From Plumapathes pennacea (Eukaryota; Cnidaria; Anthozoa; Antipatharia; Myriopathidae), in assembly GCA_964036295.1 (NCBI GenBank), contig OZ038467.1, positions 4,643,001-4,707,000 on the forward strand: 64,000 nt of DNA, read 5' to 3'. The position numbers and the translations under genes are program-made. Each line of letters starts with the position of its first letter. The first letter of the stretch is position 1. Below, piece after piece: positions 20,501 to 30,400 of this stretch. Under the pieces are notes generated by a model. That model worked only from the letters and a program-made list of their open reading frames with translations. It was not told the DNA's origin and did not search any database.

Positions 20501-22013
20501 TTTTGTCTCGGAGGCATCCAATGCCTTCAAACACTTCACTGAATTCGTTCAGGAGAGCTTCCAGGTTGTCATCTGCTGGCTTCACTGTTTTTATGCAAAG
20601 CTCATTGGTTTCTTTCAGTGTTCCCTCAGGTTCAATTTTGAGCATTCCAAGTTCAAGTAGTGTCTTCTTGCACAGGAGGGGTGGCGAATCCATTTTGCCT
20701 TGGATTACGAGAAACTTGCTCTTTGTTCCTCTGTTCCTGTTGCGAAGTGTCACTGGGAATTCTCCTTTCACAACCAAGTTGGATTGTAGTGTCTTTAGAG
20801 TGTCTGTACTTGGTTGGAGTTCTGTTATCTCATGTGATCGGTGCTTGAGAGCTTTGAATTGGTACTCATCCATGATGTTTGCGCTTGCTCCACTGTCTGG
20901 TTCCACATTTGCATCAATGTCCCCTATCCTGACCAGTACAGTGTCTTGGTTCGCACCTGATCTAACTTTCCTGGCGCGGTGTGTCATATGTTCCGCTGTC
21001 CGCTGGAGGTAGTCGTTGTCTGACTCACTGCTTGTCTCCTCTGCGTCCACGGTTCTCCTCACATGTCTCTTGTGCGTTCCTGTCGGTTGTCGATAGTCGG
21101 TTCTCTGCTTCTCCTGCGGTTTCTGTCCTCCCTTGCAGCATACAGCGAAATGGTTGTGTTTCCCGCATTTCAGACATTGTTTACCGTATGCTGGACAGTA
21201 CTGACCAGGTTTGTGGGCATCTGTCTTCCCACAGTAGTCACAGCTTTTCTCGTCTCGCCTTGCTTCTTGTCTGTTGTCGTATCTTCTGTGTTGTTTATCT
21301 TGTGGTCTCTTAGGTTGCCCCATGTGTCTTCCACTATTTCTTCTGCTGCCTCTTTGGTTTCGGTGTGGTTGTTGGTGTATTCGAGCAACCCTGTGCTCAT
21401 CTTTCATGTCCTTCACCTGCTGGCTGATATCCTCCTTTTGGCTGGCTTCCTCAATGAATTGGTCCAGATTCCACCTCTTTTGGATGCATTTCTTTATCAA
21501 GTCATTATCATGGATTGTTTGGATCAAGTGTTCCAGGATCCTATCGTTGATCTGGCCTCCGAATTCACAGTCTTTTGCTCTCTCTCTCATTCGGGCTGTA
21601 TATGCTACGATGCTTTCGTTGGTTTCCAGTCTCTGCTTGCTGAAGGTGAATCGTGCGTGATGTTTGTTTTTCTTCGGTAGAAAATGGTTTCCCAGTTTCC
21701 GTTTTAATTTCTCGTATTCATCTTCGTTTTCCACGGCCGCCGGATCTGGTAGATTGCGAGCCAGTTTCTTTACCTCTTGTCCTCCGTAGATCTTAAGGGC
21801 GCTTATCTTGTCCCGTACTTTGTCGATCTCAAAATATGTTGTTTCCTCTTCAAAGTCTTCCAGCCATTCCTGCCACGCTCTGCCGATTTCCAGGTGGTTG
21901 TCCGGGATTTTGAACGGTTCTATCTTCAGTGCTTTCCCGGTAGTTAATACTCGAATCTCTTTGAATTCTGCTGCTGCTTCTGCCTGTTCACCGTCGGCCA
22001 TGCTGCTGACCAC
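17586..22013 (-). CDS. Ty3/gypsy gag-pol polyprotein (1,475 aa)
   Basis: Domains in order: a gag-like region (1-250); a Cys/His zinc-knuckle region, including CxxC pairs at about 258-261 and CLKCGKHNHFAVCC at 280-293; an aspartic protease with DSGA near 373; and a reverse transcriptase (about 540-740) with FTKLDLRQGYHQ and NQRDDILLGG, in which the usual YxDD is replaced by QRDD. RNase H follows, then an integrase with an HHCC finger (GHSLGHLG ... CYEC), VAVDHGGPYP, LESDNGPPF and ANGEAERF, and a basic C-terminal tail. No frameshift or stop separates gag from pol. Overlapping plus-strand frames inside it are shadows. Confidence 0.95.
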   Translation of the reverse strand: MVSSMADGEQAEAAAEFKEIRVLTTGKALKIEPFKIPDNHLEIGRAWQEWLEDFEEETTYFEIDKVRDKISALKIYGGQEVKKLARNLPDPAAVENEDEYEKLKRKLGNHFLPKKNKHHARFTFSKQRLETNESIVAYTARMRERAKDCEFGGQINDRILEHLIQTIHDNDLIKKCIQKRWNLDQFIEEASQKEDISQQVKDMKDEHRVARIHQQPHRNQRGSRRNSGRHMGQPKRPQDKQHRRYDNRQEARRDEKSCDYCGKTDAHKPGQYCPAYGKQCLKCGKHNHFAVCCKGGQKPQEKQRTDYRQPTGTHKRHVRRTVDAEETSSESDNDYLQRTAEHMTHRARKVRSGANQDTVLVRIGDIDANVEPDSGASANIMDEYQFKALKHRSHEITELQPSTDTLKTLQSNLVVKGEFPVTLRNRNRGTKSKFLVIQGKMDSPPLLCKKTLLELGMLKIEPEGTLKETNELCIKTVKPADDNLEALLNEFSEVFEGIGCLRDKNTGEEIEVKLEMDPEALPIAQKPRHVAYHLQKPLKQWLEQGVEQKIFEKVPDGEPITWCSPLVVQPKPKFTDVEKGKLEPQMIRAIIDMRIPNKAMKRSRCVQSPKVEDFVYHLHDCKVFTKLDLRQGYHQLTLDPETRQVATFSTPWGNYRPRRLVFGAKSSQDVFDEAMFRVFGDIHHCLNQRDDILLGGRDDAEHKEVLRTVLQRAKDYGVTFNREKCQFGRTEIEFFGHIFTKDGLKPSPDKVRAVKECGAPESKEAVRSFLGMAGYLDNFIPNYATLAAPLHRLTRKETKFQWGTSEEQAFEKIKESLSDSRTMAYFDPGKPIILRTEASFNEGLSAALMQQTEKGIQPVHFISRTMTETERRYSQTEKDALAIKWAKERLRGYLLGAPRFRIVTAHKPLLPLFNKAKTKMPPRIEKWVMQMQDVDYELIYEPGKDEADPLDYLSRHPLPETGNDNTEKMVRWTMDAEHAVVIERIREETQKDSTMQKLARRIAKGDWEKHKRDRDMEPYQHVKQELSVAEGLIFREQRIVLPEALQRKVVKLGHSLGHLGKTKTKQMLREKYWFPFMNSMIDTAIDQCYECKVATKERREEPIKVTSIPSRPWDTVAVDHGGPYPDNHYNLVVIDKRTRYPVVETVPSTSFQINKEKLKHTFATYGTPRRLESDNGPPFNSKEFEEFANQEGFQHHRITPLHPRANGEAERFMQTLNKTEQIANLQGKDRHERRNAVQDMLIAYRSTPHPATGVTPYEGMRGATIRTKLDHIHPETHNTEEDERINKKDAAYKDKMKHNREGRQTKEGNLVLGDYVLVKQPKKNKWSTPYEPVFYTVSNIRGSQITARRITDGRTVCRDASHFKLANAVINTTDEQETRVEPHRTTIAEEDKRRDATLTDIPLADEPDKLPQEECRDTGKEHAPVKELENMKADTEMNQAEPTGEPGTGDQDRTNPNRPRRERRRPDYLKDYVEK

Positions 22014-22164
22014 GTGCGTGCGAGTCGAGTGCTTTTCCGTTAATTATTCGTGTGACTGGTGATTGCTGTTCGTCTGGAATACGCGGAATGGTTCCAGGCG
22101 AGTGTCCGCTTGCTTTTCCGAGGTAAATCCAACCTTGGTTTGCTGTTTTGTCGCTGCTTTAGGT

Positions 22165-22188
22165 CGATTTTTGCTCCTCGTCGCCAAA
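22165..22188 (-). other. Primer-binding-site region of the Ty3/gypsy element
   Basis: Directly inside the 5' LTR the minus strand reads TTTGGCGACGAGGAGC, where a tRNA primer site is expected. The tRNA was not identified. Confidence 0.5.
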
Positions 22189-22306
22189 TGTATAATCACC
22201 AGACCCATGACAGATAAAGACTATTTTAATTGGTTACTGACATCACGTGATCATTGGGCATATAAATAAACATGACGTAACATTATAGTTGGTTGTGGAT
22301 ACTACA
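22189..22306 (-). repeat. 5' LTR (118 bp)
   Basis: Partner of 17321-17438. On the minus strand it contains TTTATATGCC, a plausible TATA element for the genomic RNA. Confidence 0.95.
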
Positions 22307-22590
22307 AAATGTATCCCACATGCTTAGTCTTCACTTCATGATCTGTCACTAGCGCATTAAGCGACGAGCCCCTATTGGTTAACATGCTGGGGAAATGAAT
22401 TTACCCTTGCTGTTTCTTATGGGTAGCTGTCAGGGGAAACTATTGTTCGCATGACATATTCAAGGCCCAGAGGGTGCAATTTCCCCGAGGTAATTTAGCT
22501 GGGGTAAACTCGGTCACACTTAAAAATTTTAGTTACCCTTGGTAAAGTGAGGTTTCCCTAGGGTAAAAGTCTCTAGTGTGACCACGACTA

Positions 22591-22911
22591 GTGATTCAGA
22601 ATCATCACTTTCGGCGTCTGACTGCAGCACTTTTCGCACGTGGCTACCAGTCTCTGTTCCTTACTGAAAATCTGTTCTTCCGCCGGTTCCCTATTACTTT
22701 CCGCGTCGCCGATAGTAATAACCTCCACGTCCTTCACTCCAGTGTTGGGTCTTTTCGTTGTCTTACGTTGGTCGTACTTTTTCGGAGTAAAATCTTTCCG
22801 TTCTTTTATCCGGACTTCCATGGCATTAGAGGACCAGAAATGCAAATTTTTTTGACATCTCAGCGGCCTTATCTCTGCAATCAGCCAATCATATGTAGGT
22901 TCCCACGCCAT
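22591..22911 (-). pseudogene. Interrupted ORF of unknown type in an older repeat
   Basis: The minus-strand frame from 22,911 (MAWEPTYDWL..., MEVRIKERKD, EVITIGDAESN, CEKCCSQTPK) runs into the TA-flanked transposon. Its reading frame continues at 16,805 for about 17 codons if the insertion is removed. Its first 30 codons match the repeat at about 4,045-4,130. Composition looks protein-like (charged, a CxxCC motif) but no family was recognised. Confidence 0.35.
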
Positions 22912-22969
22912 GTGAATTTAGTGAGCAATTAAAAGAGACTCAAATTTCTCTGATGAAGCCAAATCTGTC

Positions 22970-24066
22970 CGGTTGTGTCACGTTGTCTACAGCTGACGCT
23001 GACACGTGATTCGTCACGCAAGGGACATATTTGTGTGTACTTTACGCTTTGTGGTCGGCGTTTTCTTCAAAGTGTTTGTTTTTTTAAAATGACGCTAGTA
23101 AAAATTTTTACACATTATCATGGGCGCATGATATTACGTTTTAAATTTAAACATCAAATTTATACAGATAGTCTGTCAAACGTGAGGTCAATTTTCACGT
23201 TCGGGACAAGGCTGGGGTTTGAATATTGAATATTGAATATCGTGCTTGAAAACTGAGGAATACTGAATATTTGTCTGAGAAATATACTGAATACGGAATA
23301 TTTCAATAAAGCGCATGACAAATAGAGAATAGGGAATATCCAAAAAAAAATAGTAGGGAATGCCGAATATTTACCTCTGGGGAGCAGAGGTATATGGAAT
23401 TTTTAGAGTGAAAATATGCCGCTTCGACCCCCCGATAAACGGGGCCTGAAATACTTCTATTTTGGTGTCCCAAAACATAACGTGGCTATAGAACGTGATG
23501 AATTGATCGCAGATGATTGTATTGTGTTACCCACCTTGGAATTAGATTTTTGAAACAAGGCTTCAGAACAAAAATGGAAACTGCCAACTTGAACGTGGCC
23601 GATTTACGTCAGTTAAAAGTGGATAACCTTCCACATTACCAATAGGAACAAAATCTAGCTTCAAGGTAACATTAGCTGTGGTTACACGCAGCCCTTACAC
23701 GTGGTTACACGCAGTTACCGTGGGTTTAGGCACTTTTACCAAGGGAAACACTATCCGGTAGGCTTGGATAAATTATGCTCGTAAAATGGCGAATTATGCC
23801 TGCCGGCAGTGCTCGTAAAAACCGTGAATTATGCTCAAAATTATGCTCGGGGAATAAAATGATGCTCGAATTATTCTCGGTACGAGCCTCGCCCCAGTCC
23901 CTTTCCGCTCATGGTTCCCCTCCAGCCCTACGCGGCCGCGTATCCCGAGCTTCCAAGAGCGAGGCTAGCCGAGGCTGCGGGCCCGTTATAGCGAATGTTG
24001 GACGAATCACAAGATATTTTCGATTTGTTTTGAATTTGTTTTATTTATTTTTCTTTCAATTGTAAT
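22970..24066. other. Repeat-rich non-genic stretch
   Basis: It contains the inverted partner of the 4,330-4,430 block (23,040-23,130), GAATATT-rich sequence at 23,220-23,380, and a dispersed block at 23,435-23,672 also found at 32,500-32,735. The block includes a mini-ORF starting at 23,574 (METANLNVADLRQL...). At 23,675-23,760, paired GTGGTTACACGCAG motifs resemble a degraded end of the TA-flanked family. Confidence 0.5.
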
Positions 24067-24298
24067 TGCTCGCGGGGGCCTGGGCCCCAAGCGAGTTCAA
24101 AAACGCAAATTTTTCTTTTTCTTTTTATTGTCGGTCGAGAATCAGCACACGATGATTGGTTCATATTATCACGTGCTAAGTGATGACGTAATTGACTTCG
24201 CTAAACAACTCGAGATGTGGCCAGTGAATTGCTCGTTATTTGTGTGTAAAAGTTAACTGCATCCCATCCAAACTAAACACCATTTGGCTCTGTGGAAT

Positions 24299-24845
24299 AT
24301 TTTTGCGAAAACCGTGACACGCAAGCTCTTTTCACGGTAAATTCCTGTGTGGTAGTGGGGTGGGTAGTTGAGAGACTGCGTCACGTTTTCTGTGGGGGGA
24401 GGAGGGGGGCGAGAAGCGTCACAGAAGAAGACGTGGTCTGGGTTCTGATTGACAAGGCTTGGTTTCCCGCTTTTTTTGCTTGTCTTGAGTCGAGATCAGA
24501 ACAGAAAAGATGGCAGATCTAAGCGGCGTGGACCAAACTTTTTTTATCAAATGGAAAAGAAATATCACTTCGAAGAACGGCAGTGTCAGCGGATGTTTGG
24601 ATGCTGCCGTTTTAGCTCCTTGCTAATTTTCTTGTGTGACCACTTTCGCTTGAAAACAAGATGTGTGATGAACTCCGGAGTAACCACCTCGTCCATGTCC
24701 AGTCCCACGTGACCTCCCCTGCACTCAACTTTCCCTCTCCCCCCCCCCCCCCCCCCCCACAGAAAACGTGACGCAGTCTCTCAACTACCCACCCCACTAC
24801 CACACAGGAATTTACCGAGCTTGCGTGTCACGGTTTTCGAAAAAT
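24299..24845. mobile_element. Inverted-repeat insertion inside H4
   Basis: Arms of about 110 bp (AAAACCGTGACACGCAAGCT and AGCTTGCGTGTCACGGTTTT and further inward) enclose about 300 bp. G- and C-homopolymers border the inner arm edges. Inside, an ATG at 24,510 opens about 37 codons of unknown meaning. It is probably a non-autonomous DNA transposon; the target duplication was not resolved. Confidence 0.6.
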
Positions 24846-25065
24846 GGCATGACAAATGTTTTAGTGCATTTATATTTAGGATATGTGGGGTTTTTTAACC
24901 TAACGACGGGTGAATTCAATTTTTTGAAAATTGAATTTAGCCCTGTGAAATCAATTTACGGACGTGACGCTAATGTTCAAGGTACTTCATCCACACTTGA
25001 AATCAACCAGGGGAGAATTCAAATCTCAATATTTTTGATTTTTGAATGCGAAACGCCCACGGACC

Positions 25066-25720
25066 CCCTAAACACCATTTGGCTCTGTGGAATATGCATG
25101 GATAAACTGGATTTTAGGAAAAGATTTTGGCTCGCGTTCACCGCGGAAGCTTTGAGAAAGCCGTAAACAAATGTTTGAGGGATACCGTTGGGGGATTGCA
25201 AATATCTCTGTCGCCGATAAGTATTTAGTCCCGACGAAACTTTCTGTGGCGACACGAAATACTTTTGGGAAGATAACAGGGCGAAAACAGAAACCAAAGC
25301 TACGGTGAGCTTTAGCCGTAAAACAATGACGCTTTATGTTTTACTCTGTACATGACATCTGTTGCCTCATAAAATTCTTCTGCTTATCGTACATTGCCTG
25401 TTGAAGTGTTTCTTTCATTCGATCATGTAGCCTTTGTTTCGCAATGGTCATTAAATACCAGAAATGAAAAATACACCGAAATAATTCTGAGGATTGAGTT
25501 TGCAGTCACAAATGGACTGAACACTGTGAACAAAACCGCAACAATATTGTAAACATCTTTTCAGCTTTCAATTTTATATTTGTTACAGAGCACGAATACT
25601 CGAAAGCCTGATAGAAGAAACGTATTGAGTTAATAAAAGAAAACACATAAGTAGTGAAGCGAAGGCTGGATTAATCGTGGCCTCTGATTCGAAATAAGAG
25701 TCAAAGTCAAACTGTCATAA
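25066..25720. repeat. Shared internal block B, copy 4
   Basis: Fourth copy of the block seen at 8.33, 9.74 and 10.27 kb. The small minus-strand ORF (MTIAKQRLHDRMKETLQQAM...) is intact here. Confidence 0.65.
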
Positions 25721-25998
25721 TCGATTGTGCATATAAAGATATGTCACGCATTCTCAAAATGCAGGGTCGCTCAACCTTTAAGAAGCAAGTGTATGAGTGT
25801 TGTAATGATAATTTTTAGTTTAATCAAGGTGTCAAAAGAGCAAGGTGTCAAAGCCAAGTTCTCTATAATGTGTGATATTTTTATGGTGAGAAACTGGAAG
25901 TCTCTCTTGGGAGTTCCGCTCTTGTCCCCTACTTTCATTTTATATTCTGGTCTCGACCCAACTCACGCCGCGAGTTCACTGGCAACGCCAGTGTCTAG

Positions 25999-27480
25999 TT
26001 CATGTCTTTGTCTTACTGATTTCTTTAAATTACGCTGAAATTATGCTCAAAAATGCGGAATTATGCCGGCAAAATGCCCGATACTCGAAGTAGTGAATTA
26101 TGCTCGAAATTGTGTAACCGCAGTTTCCGAAGCTAAATTTCCCGAGGGTAATCTCCATGGATACATCAAAAAGAACAAAAGAAAAGCCCAAGCTAAGGTT
26201 TTCTGATTCCCACGGCAAATAGACTCAGCAAGGTTTCTGTTTACATGAGACTGGTTTGAAAACTCATTTCAGACCGGTTTGACTCATTCCAAGAGCTGAA
26301 CCGACACGTTCACAATGCGCGCACGGAAAACTAAACCGGTTTAAAACCCGTCCAACTAAACAACCTGTGCGAGGTGGTGTAAAATGTTGTGTAATTAACA
26401 TAAAATCAGAACAGAAAACGCAGTCTAGTAAACTTGATTTAATTAAACAGGTTTAGTTGGTGTAAATAGGACCGTTAGCCAAGAAACTCAATATTAGGAT
26501 TCAGTAGATGAAATTTTACCTCAAGTTAGACAATTGTCATGGCGACAAACGCTGACCAACAAAAGTGTTGTCAAGAACGTATACTTTTGATGTCATTAAT
26601 CGACGAAACTCCAAAACCAAATTGGCATTTCGTTACCAATTATGAAAGGGACCACATGCAAAAAAAAAAAAAACAAACAAAATAAAAAAAAGCAAAAAAA
26701 AAACACCAAAGACAAAACAAAACAAAACAAAAATACTAAAAACAAAACAGAAGGTAAGTAAGTTTGTAAAGACTTCATTTAACGAGAGTATCACAAATAG
26801 TACAGAGTACTAACAAGTGACCCTCAACCTATAGTACAATATATAAACCTATGCTAAGATTAAAATACAATGTAGGTATAATAAAAGCAATTAACAACTA
26901 ACGTATGAAAAATTAAAACTATGGATTAAAATGTGCTAAATCCTGTTGATTGTTTAAGATATTCGACTTAAGTGCGTTTTTATAAAAGAATTAACGGTTG
27001 GCAATTTACGAAAGTTTAAATCAATAGCCTCCATAGCTGTGTAGTGGTAAAACAGTGAAAGTCTTACCACCTTCAGTCTCAATTTGGACATAAAAGATTT
27101 AAATTAGAATACTGGGTAGAGCGTTTGTGCAAGTCACTGTTTAGCTTAATTGTGTCCATTAAATAATTCGGAACTGAATTTCTGGTCCTTTTATAGGACA
27201 GATTGTTTAATCTTAGCTTCCTCATAAAAGGGGATTTATTTCTTTTTATTGAAAAGTTCGACTGAGGGGGGCTTGGTGGGGGGGGGAGCATCAAGAATGA
27301 CTCGGGCTGCCCTGTTTTTGAGATGTAATACCCTTTCAAGGTCACCTTTTCGTGATTGTGTCACAAAATGTTAGTCAACTTGTATGCTGCTAAGTCAGCA
27401 TGTTTTGCGTATAATGACTTGTGCCTTGGCAAATTTACAAGTTTTCCAATGTGCTTCAAGCATAAGCAAAAATCGTTGTG
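25999..27480. other. Non-coding region downstream of FKRP-like copy 2
   Basis: AT-rich, with an A-rich run of short CAAAA units at 26,659-26,755. No gene recognised. Confidence 0.5.
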
Positions 27481-30400
27481 TCAAGCACAATAGTCACTGA
27501 ACTGCATGTTGCCATCGGCTGGGTACTGGTCGAGACAGGCCGAGTGTGTCGGATTTTGGCATGTACTAAACTTTCCAGGGGAATAAAAGGCCCATCCTGA
27601 GCCGCGTCTTAAGGTTGACCAATGTTCCTGATGCTGATAGATCCCAGGCCCGTAACGGTTTCGAGCAAAGAGGCCTGGGTTTCGAGGATGGTTCACCCAT
27701 TCCCCTGCGAACAGTACTTTAGTTGGCCGTTGTCCGATGGCAGTGAGGATTAATGTGTCGAAAACGCTGTAGCCCCATAACTCAAGTCTCCAATTCGTGG
27801 TACGAAGGGCGAAATATCCTCCATGTGGAAGCCCATTGATTGTTTTGAAACTTCTCTTAGGATTAAGTCGATAGCCTGCTTGCGTGAATCTGCTCCGGAG
27901 TTTCTCGAGAGCTGAAAAGTCAGACGTTTGAAAAACTATGTCGGCGTCTCGCTCCCAAGGAAGGACGCCATTGAACTTCACCGCACCTGCAAAAACGAAG
28001 GAAGTGCTTAACTTTAATTCTTAATAATTTTAACAGGTAGAATACATATGAAGTTTGCTCTCTGCGGCCGAGTTTTGGTTTCCGTTGTCCTTAATATGAG
28101 GGTTCGTGTTATAGAGGTTCCTTTTAAATAGAATATCTATGGGTATTTTTCCTGGTCAAAAAGACTGTCCGTAATATAGGATGTGTCAGTATTATAGAGT
28201 TAGAGGTTTGACTGTACATTGCAGAAAAACCGCTTGCAATAAAGTTGTGAAGACTTCAACCGAATCACAAGTTTGACTTTCCTCACTCCAGCCTTCCTTA
28301 CTGATCCTTTGAAAACCAAAACCCATGATTTTTCTATACCCTCTGATACCTGAGATCCCTTCAGGCTGAACATCCCCATATAGCCAATCATAGGTAGTGC
28401 AACCCTCCCCCCTCCCATACTTCGAACAAATGGAGTCTGTCAAGGCTAAAAGTAGTACTGACTTCACTACGTACCCATCATAGTGCCGTCTTGAATCTCG
28501 CAAAATATTCCTGCATTTTCACATTCTCGCATGACAAATTTGACAGCGTCTGCTAGATTTTCCATGGCAGATGGTGAAAGACCAATTCCTTTTTTCTTCT
28601 GGCACAAACCTCCAGAGGTGTAGGGATACCCGCGCCTGCATCCGTACCAGCGGACTCTACCATTAGCCTCCACCATTTTGTGTATGCTGTGTTTGTTGGC
28701 AAACTCCACGTATTCTTCGTCTTTTACGTCACGAGTGTTGACGTTAAACATGACATCAGGACAGGAAGCGGTGATTTTCCCAACTTTGGTTTTCTTTAAG
28801 CGCCAAAAGAGGTCGTGAAACGCGCCGTACCTTAAGCTGAGGAAATACGTGTACAAAATTACCAAGGGTACAGTTTTGAAGAAAAAAACCCACGCATGCA
28901 TGGACATACCATAATAAGCCACTATCACCACAGGCGGCCCAAGCTGATGGACTATGTGACGTCACGGTTGGGTTTTATAAGCAAATGTATGGGAGATTTT
29001 AGTCGATCGATAACTCAAAAAGTATTGCGAGAATAAAGCTTAGACTTGCTAACCTTGTTGTGGTGGTGATTTTGTTGCTATAGCGATTTCAGCGTGCTCC
29101 GCTGATTTTTTCCTCTCTAACAGAAAGAATTTGAGAAACTTTTCTTGAGACAATCTGGATGCCAGATCGACCGAGTTGCCAGCATTAATTTTTTTTCCGT
29201 CTAAGCTTTATGCTCGCAATATTTTTCGAGTTATCGATCGACTAAAATCTCCCATACATTTGCTTATGAAACCCAACGTGACGTCACATAGTCCATCAGC
29301 TTGGGCCGCCTGTGCCATCACAGTCGTGCGCCAACACTCTGGCGCTTCCGGGTTATACAGCTGCTAGAACTGATCGAGAAGCCAAAGGAATACTTTTCTG
29401 ACGGTTGTGCGTATTGGTACTCCGCCTCTACAAGTCAGTCTTGTCCTTGATCAGTATGATTATAGGTATCCTCCATCCAAGGATAGTCTTAGTCGCAACC
29501 CAGTGGTGGGGGCACTCCATATAGTCCGATATAAAGGCTGAATCCGTCTGAAAGGGGCCCCTTTTCAAGCCTCAAGTATAAAAATGGTACAGCAAAACGA
29601 ACCAAAGTTTTATGGTATCCTAAAAGGTCAGTAAGAATGGTTGTTCAAATATAAATCGTATTGGCTTCATAGGGCTTCTAAAACTCCTCCTTCAATTGAG
29701 ACTTTGTGTTGAAAGAGTTTTCTTGCGGCCTTTGTGATCCGAGGTGTAATTACTGTGGTAGCCGCTTTGTATCACGTATGTTTAATTAAACCAAATAGTT
29801 ACTTACCTGCGGTCAAAGTCTAAATCTTTCAGTGTACTTGTTTTTGCCATCCAGGGTCCCGTCAAAAAGTCACACACAATACATTCGTTGAACGAGTGGT
29901 AATATCCTCCCTTGTAAGTCGCCGTCCAATTTCTGAATAAAACCTGCTGACAGCCGATGTCCCAGTGGCCTGTGAGATTGCGGTAACTCCCTCCAGCGAT
30001 CGCCACTTGAGGATCATAACTCAACACTCGTACTAACCGCTCCAGATTGATATCGTCATCAAAATGAGTGAGGTGAGGTGCTATTAGCACATACGGAGTT
30101 TTCACTTTCTCAACGAGTCTTTTCCACAGAGCTGACTGATTAGCGCTATCTATAATTTCGTTCTCAAAGGTTATTTTTAAGTTAGATATAGAAGACTTCG
30201 TCGACTCTTCAATGGTTTTATCCGTCGCCAAGATAACTCGAATTTGCGGGTAATACTTTGCCACGCCTTTCATAATTCCCACATAATTTTCCGCAGGTTT
30301 GGGAAGTTCTTGAGGCATACTTATCAAAACAGTGACAAGTTGGTGTATTGGAACAAAATTTACGCACTTTACACTCTCAAAACCTTTACGAAAAAATGGA

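Larger units (their letters stand above)
17321..22306 (-). mobile_element. Complete Ty3/gypsy LTR retrotransposon
   Basis: The element is 4,986 bp in minus orientation. It is bounded by 118-bp LTRs that differ at one position, and by AAATG target duplications at 17316-17320 and 22307-22311. One uninterrupted gag-pol frame of 1,475 codons fills the interior. The intact frame and near-identical LTRs indicate a recent insertion that may still be competent. A single gag-pol frame and very short LTRs recall Mag/Steamer-type lineages, but lineage was not tested. Confidence 0.95.
16808..22588. mobile_element. TA-flanked DNA transposon split by a Ty3/gypsy insertion
   Basis: The left end GCCGTGGTCACACTACACAC is mirrored at the right end (...GTGTGACCACGAC), and the similarity continues inward through AGGGAAA. 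TA occurs directly outside both ends (16806-16807 and 22589-22590). Without the LTR element the unit is about 0.8 kb. It carries a PIF/Harbinger-like transposase fragment. Removing it with one TA restores continuity of an open frame in the surrounding older repeat, which supports the boundaries. Confidence 0.65.
24067..25998 (+). mobile_element. Helitron2/Helentron-like element H4
   Basis: The 5' end is a GC-rich hairpin (GCTCGCGGGGGCCTGGGCCC) at 24067. The 3' end has CGCCGCGAG, a GGCAACGCC stem-loop and CTAG at 25995-25998, followed by TT. It contains block B (25,066-25,720) and is interrupted by an inverted-repeat element at 24,299-24,845. Confidence 0.6.

Noticed and set aside
20065-21012. 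315-codon plus-strand ORF
   Set aside because: Antisense shadow of the Ty3/gypsy gag-pol frame; no domain recognised.
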